Source: Bradyrhizobium nitroreducens (lineage in GTDB: Bacteria; Pseudomonadota; Alphaproteobacteria; Rhizobiales; Xanthobacteraceae). From it: DNA of 64,000 nt. Each line of letters begins with the position of its first letter. The first letter of the stretch is position 1. The notes below the pieces were generated by a model. It saw only the letters and a program-made list of their open reading frames with translations, was not told the origin of the DNA and ran no database searches. Of the stretch, positions 61,885-64,000 are shown piece after piece. A program made the position numbers and the translations under genes. The stretch lies in NCBI RefSeq assembly GCF_002776695.1, contig NZ_LFJC01000003.1, positions 2,272,487 through 2,336,486 on the forward strand, written 5' to 3'.

Positions 61885-62394
61885 CTAGGCCGCAGCCCCG
61901 ACCCGGTCCGCGAGCTGCCGGAACCGCAGCAGCTGATCCGCCCGCAGTGCCCTTGTCTCGTCGCGGCCGACGAACACCTTGAACATGATGCCGCCGTCGG
62001 CGTTCACGAACGCGACGAAGGCGGAACTCTTGCCCATGAAGGGGCGCTCGACGAAGGCGAGGCCTGCGCAGCGTTCGTGGCGAAGATGGCCGTGCAGACC
62101 CTTCGGCTGCATCAGGTTGAAATAGCCCCGGCCGACCTCGCCCGCAGGCACGGCGCCGGTGAACTCGAAGATCGCATCGTCCGTGTGCACGATCAGCGTG
62201 ACCTCGCCCCACGCCGCAATGTCCTGCATGGCGGCGGCAAAGTGCTCGCCGCCGCCGATGCGCACCATGGATGACGGCAGCGCCTCGATCACCGCGCGCG
62301 GGGTGACGTTGCGCTCGCGCGCGACGTCCTCGATCACCGCGCCCGGATTGTCGGCCATGTACGCCTTGAGATCGGAGAGATCGGTGCTCAGCAT
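61885..62394 (-). CDS. hutX: Haem utilisation cytosolic carrier HutX
   Basis: HutX binds and carries haem in the cytoplasm, passing it to degradation enzymes. The 169-residue protein starts with a helix-turn-helix-like segment (AVIEDVARERNVTPRAVIEALP; key part DVARERNVTP). The HutX beta-domain follows (ALPSSMVRIGGGEHFAAAMQDIAAWGEVTLIVHTDDAIFEF; key parts GGEHF, WGEVTLIVHT and FEFTG). It lies 28 bases after the hmuQ-like gene. GAGGAG precedes its ATG. Confidence 0.93.
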   Translation of the reverse strand: MLSTDLSDLKAYMADNPGAVIEDVARERNVTPRAVIEALPSSMVRIGGGEHFAAAMQDIAAWGEVTLIVHTDDAIFEFTGAVPAGEVGRGYFNLMQPKGLHGHLRHERCAGLAFVERPFMGKSSAFVAFVNADGGIMFKVFVGRDETRALRADQLLRFRQLADRVGAAA

Positions 62395-62421
62395 GTCCGG
62401 CTCCTCTCGTGCATCATCGAC

Positions 62422-62754
62422 TTAAGCGGCCGCCGCCTTGCGCTCGGTCTGGATCACCTCGAAACCCTCGAACTTGGGATGGCCGAGATAGAGGCTCTCG
62501 CCGGTCCTGTTGTCGGCACGAGCGTGCGCGCGGCGGAATTCCTCCGAGCGTGTCCAGGCCTCGAAGGCCGCCTTGTCGACCCAACTGGTGTGCGACGAAT
62601 AGAGCGTGTGGTCCTCGGCCTCCGGGCCCTTCAACAGATGAAACTCGACGAAGCCCGGCATGCTGCCGAGATAGGATTCGCGCGTGGCCCAGACGGTCTC
62701 GAACGCGCTCTCCGCGCCCTTCTTCACCTGGAAACGATTCATGGCGATGAACAT
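62422..62754 (-). CDS. hmuQ: IsdG-family haem oxygenase, HmuQ-like
   Basis: These dimeric monooxygenases open the haem ring to release iron. The 110-residue protein has the IsdG catalytic triad in exact family positions: Asn6, Trp67 and His77. Bradyrhizobium has two such enzymes (HmuQ and HmuD), and this one, next to hutX and the TonB system, fits HmuQ best. AAGGAG lies before the ATG at 62754. Cytoplasmic. Confidence 0.88.
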   Translation of the reverse strand: MFIAMNRFQVKKGAESAFETVWATRESYLGSMPGFVEFHLLKGPEAEDHTLYSSHTSWVDKAAFEAWTRSEEFRRAHARADNRTGESLYLGHPKFEGFEVIQTERKAAAA

Positions 62755-62847
62755 CAAAGTCTCTCCTTCTGATCAAAACGGAACGCGCCGAAGCCGCGCT
62801 GGAGCATCAGCGCGGCACGGCGGAGGTTTGTGGTGCTGCGATGCGCG

Positions 62848-64000
62848 TTACGCACCTCCAAAGTGGATCTTCATGCCGGCCTTGTAGACCCTGCCCGGTC
62901 CGGGGCTCGACCACAGCACGTCGTTCTGCGTGGTGCCGTCGGTCGACGTGCCGGGAATGGCGTAAGGCCGGTAGTACTGGTTCAGGAGATTGTCGATCGA
63001 GGCCGAGAACACGATGTCCTTGGTCGCGTTGTAGGTCATGTACAGATTGACCAGCTCGTACCCGGTCGCCGGCAGATAGCCCGCCGGCACATCGTTGTTG
63101 GCGCCGTACGAGGCCCACTGTGCCGACAGGATCAGGGTGCGATCGAGCAGGCGGACACCACCTGTCGTGACCACCTTGCGCGGGGTGATGGTCGCAAGTC
63201 CGACATTGGTGACGGCGTTCTTGCCCTGGATGTAGTGGCCGGCGACGCCGATGAACCAGTTGCCGGCGTCATACATCGTCTCCGCCTCGAAGCCCTGGAT
63301 GCGGGCCTGCGCGATGTTCTGGTACTGGTAGAACTGGCTGAACGAGCCGAACCCGGTCGGGACCGGCGTCGAGGCGACGAGGTCGATGTAGTCGGAAACG
63401 TCGTTGCGGAACAGGTTGATCTTGCCCCGGAAGGAGTCGTTGGCACTGAAGATGTTGTCGTATTTCAGGTTGATGCCGACTTCCTTGTTCTTGCCGACTT
63501 CGGGGCGAAGATTCGGATTGGGCAGGAAGCAGAACAGGCCTACGGTGCCGTCGGGACACGGGAAGAAGGCCGGTCCGCCGCCCGTCGCATGCGCGCCGGA
63601 GATCACGGTCTCCGTGATCGACGGAGCGCGATAGCCTTCGGCGTAGCTGACATAGGGCTGGAAGCCGGCAACCGGCATCACGCCGAGGGTGATCTTCGGC
63701 GAGAAGCGGTCGCCGCTGCCGTTTGTCTTGCCCGATTCCAGATCGTAGCGGTCGTAGCGGATCGCGCTCACCGCCTCGAACCAGGTGCTGTAGTTCTGCT
63801 TCAACTGCAGGAACCCGCCCGATACGGTGCGGATGCCGCTCGGCGTGGTGATGTTGGAGTTGCCGCGGCTGTCGGTCGTGATCACGTCGTCCTGGAACGC
63901 ATCGAAGCCGACGGTGAGGGCATTGCGCCAGTCGCCGACGTTGAACCGCGTGGTGTTGTTGGCGTCGATACCGTAGGTATTCAGGACATAGCCGCGCTTG
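62848..64000 (-). CDS. hmuR: TonB-dependent haem receptor (HmuR-like), N-terminus outside window
   Basis: The window ends inside this gene; about 383 C-terminal codons are visible, in frame to base 64000. The sequence shows outer-membrane beta-barrel features: PKITLGVMPVAGFQPYVSYAEGYRAPS, NLRPEVGKNKEVGINLKY (key parts YAEGYRAPS, NLRPE) and a C-terminal aromatic-ended strand (GRVYKAGMKIHFGGA; final Phe-Gly region). The plug and TonB box lie beyond the edge. Its position upstream of hmuQ, hutX and exbBD-tonB supports a haem receptor. Confidence 0.9.
   Translation of the reverse strand, partial: KRGYVLNTYGIDANNTTRFNVGDWRNALTVGFDAFQDDVITTDSRGNSNITTPSGIRTVSGGFLQLKQNYSTWFEAVSAIRYDRYDLESGKTNGSGDRFSPKITLGVMPVAGFQPYVSYAEGYRAPSITETVISGAHATGGGPAFFPCPDGTVGLFCFLPNPNLRPEVGKNKEVGINLKYDNIFSANDSFRGKINLFRNDVSDYIDLVASTPVPTGFGSFSQFYQYQNIAQARIQGFEAETMYDAGNWFIGVAGHYIQGKNAVTNVGLATITPRKVVTTGGVRLLDRTLILSAQWASYGANNDVPAGYLPATGYELVNLYMTYNATKDIVFSASIDNLLNQYYRPYAIPGTSTDGTTQNDVLWSSPGPGRVYKAGMKIHFGGA

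Overview
The window is high-GC alphaproteobacterial chromosomal DNA, almost certainly Bradyrhizobium or a close relative in the Nitrobacteraceae. The evidence is a FlbD/SciP-type flagellar cluster, a Rhodobacter-type phospholipid methyltransferase, an IsdG-like haem oxygenase beside HutX and a TonB system, and many families of short palindromic intergenic repeats typical of bradyrhizobia. No phage, rRNA operon, CRISPR array or canonical IS transposase is visible. It reads as core chromosome with small accessory patches.

Layout. 1-3.5 kb: two tandem small paralogous proteins, an elongator tRNA-Met, a proline-rich exported protein, a phosphatidylethanolamine N-methyltransferase and mnmA. 3.8-12.3 kb: flagellar genes fliK-flgD, the cell-cycle regulator sciP, and the operon fliF-fliG-fliH-fliN-flbD. 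A well-matched sigma-54 promoter precedes fliK, and a CtrA-like site lies before fliF. 12.3-13.0 kb: a GIY-YIG nuclease gene enclosed in a 461-bp unit with perfect 19-bp inverted ends, next to a gene-less relative. 13-14.2 kb: an M20 peptidase. 14.3-19.1 kb: a complete alkanesulfonate (ssu) operon with two overlooked short peptides. 19.5-24.8 kb: a cytochrome P450, a Rossmann protein, and a phospholipase-D-like/DUF2252 pair. 24.9-27.3 kb: an L,D-transpeptidase and an LLM flavin oxidoreductase.

27.4-34.3 kb: a periplasmic nitrate reductase operon, napFDAGHBC, ending in a DUF2478 gene and preceded by a FixK/FNR-type box. 34.6-43.6 kb: a RecD-like helicase, a Tat-exported alpha/beta hydrolase, a TPR-metacaspase, msrA/msrB and several small membrane or secreted proteins. 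43.8-50.7 kb: a membrane-anchored hypothetical, purA, two paralogous EamA transporters around a DUF1330 gene, and a Bug-type binding protein. 50.8-57.2 kb: a Cache chemoreceptor with a perfect FNR/FixK palindrome just upstream, a divergent 2-hydroxyacid dehydrogenase, and a sugar-type ABC transporter lacking its ATPase. 57.3-59.8 kb: a Tat-exported metallo-beta-lactamase-fold protein and a phytase-like esterase. 59.8-64 kb: a haem-uptake operon on the minus strand (TonB receptor, truncated by the window end, then hmuQ-like, hutX, exbB, exbD, tonB).

Functional themes are motility under CtrA/SciP/FlbD/sigma-54 control, low-oxygen respiration (nap plus a chemoreceptor, each with a FixK-like box), organosulfur scavenging (ssu), and haem-iron acquisition. 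The most unusual structure is the GIY-YIG gene locked inside paired palindromes at 12.3-12.8 kb. It looks like a minimal mobile or REPIN-like unit in which a GIY-YIG protein takes the place of a transposase.
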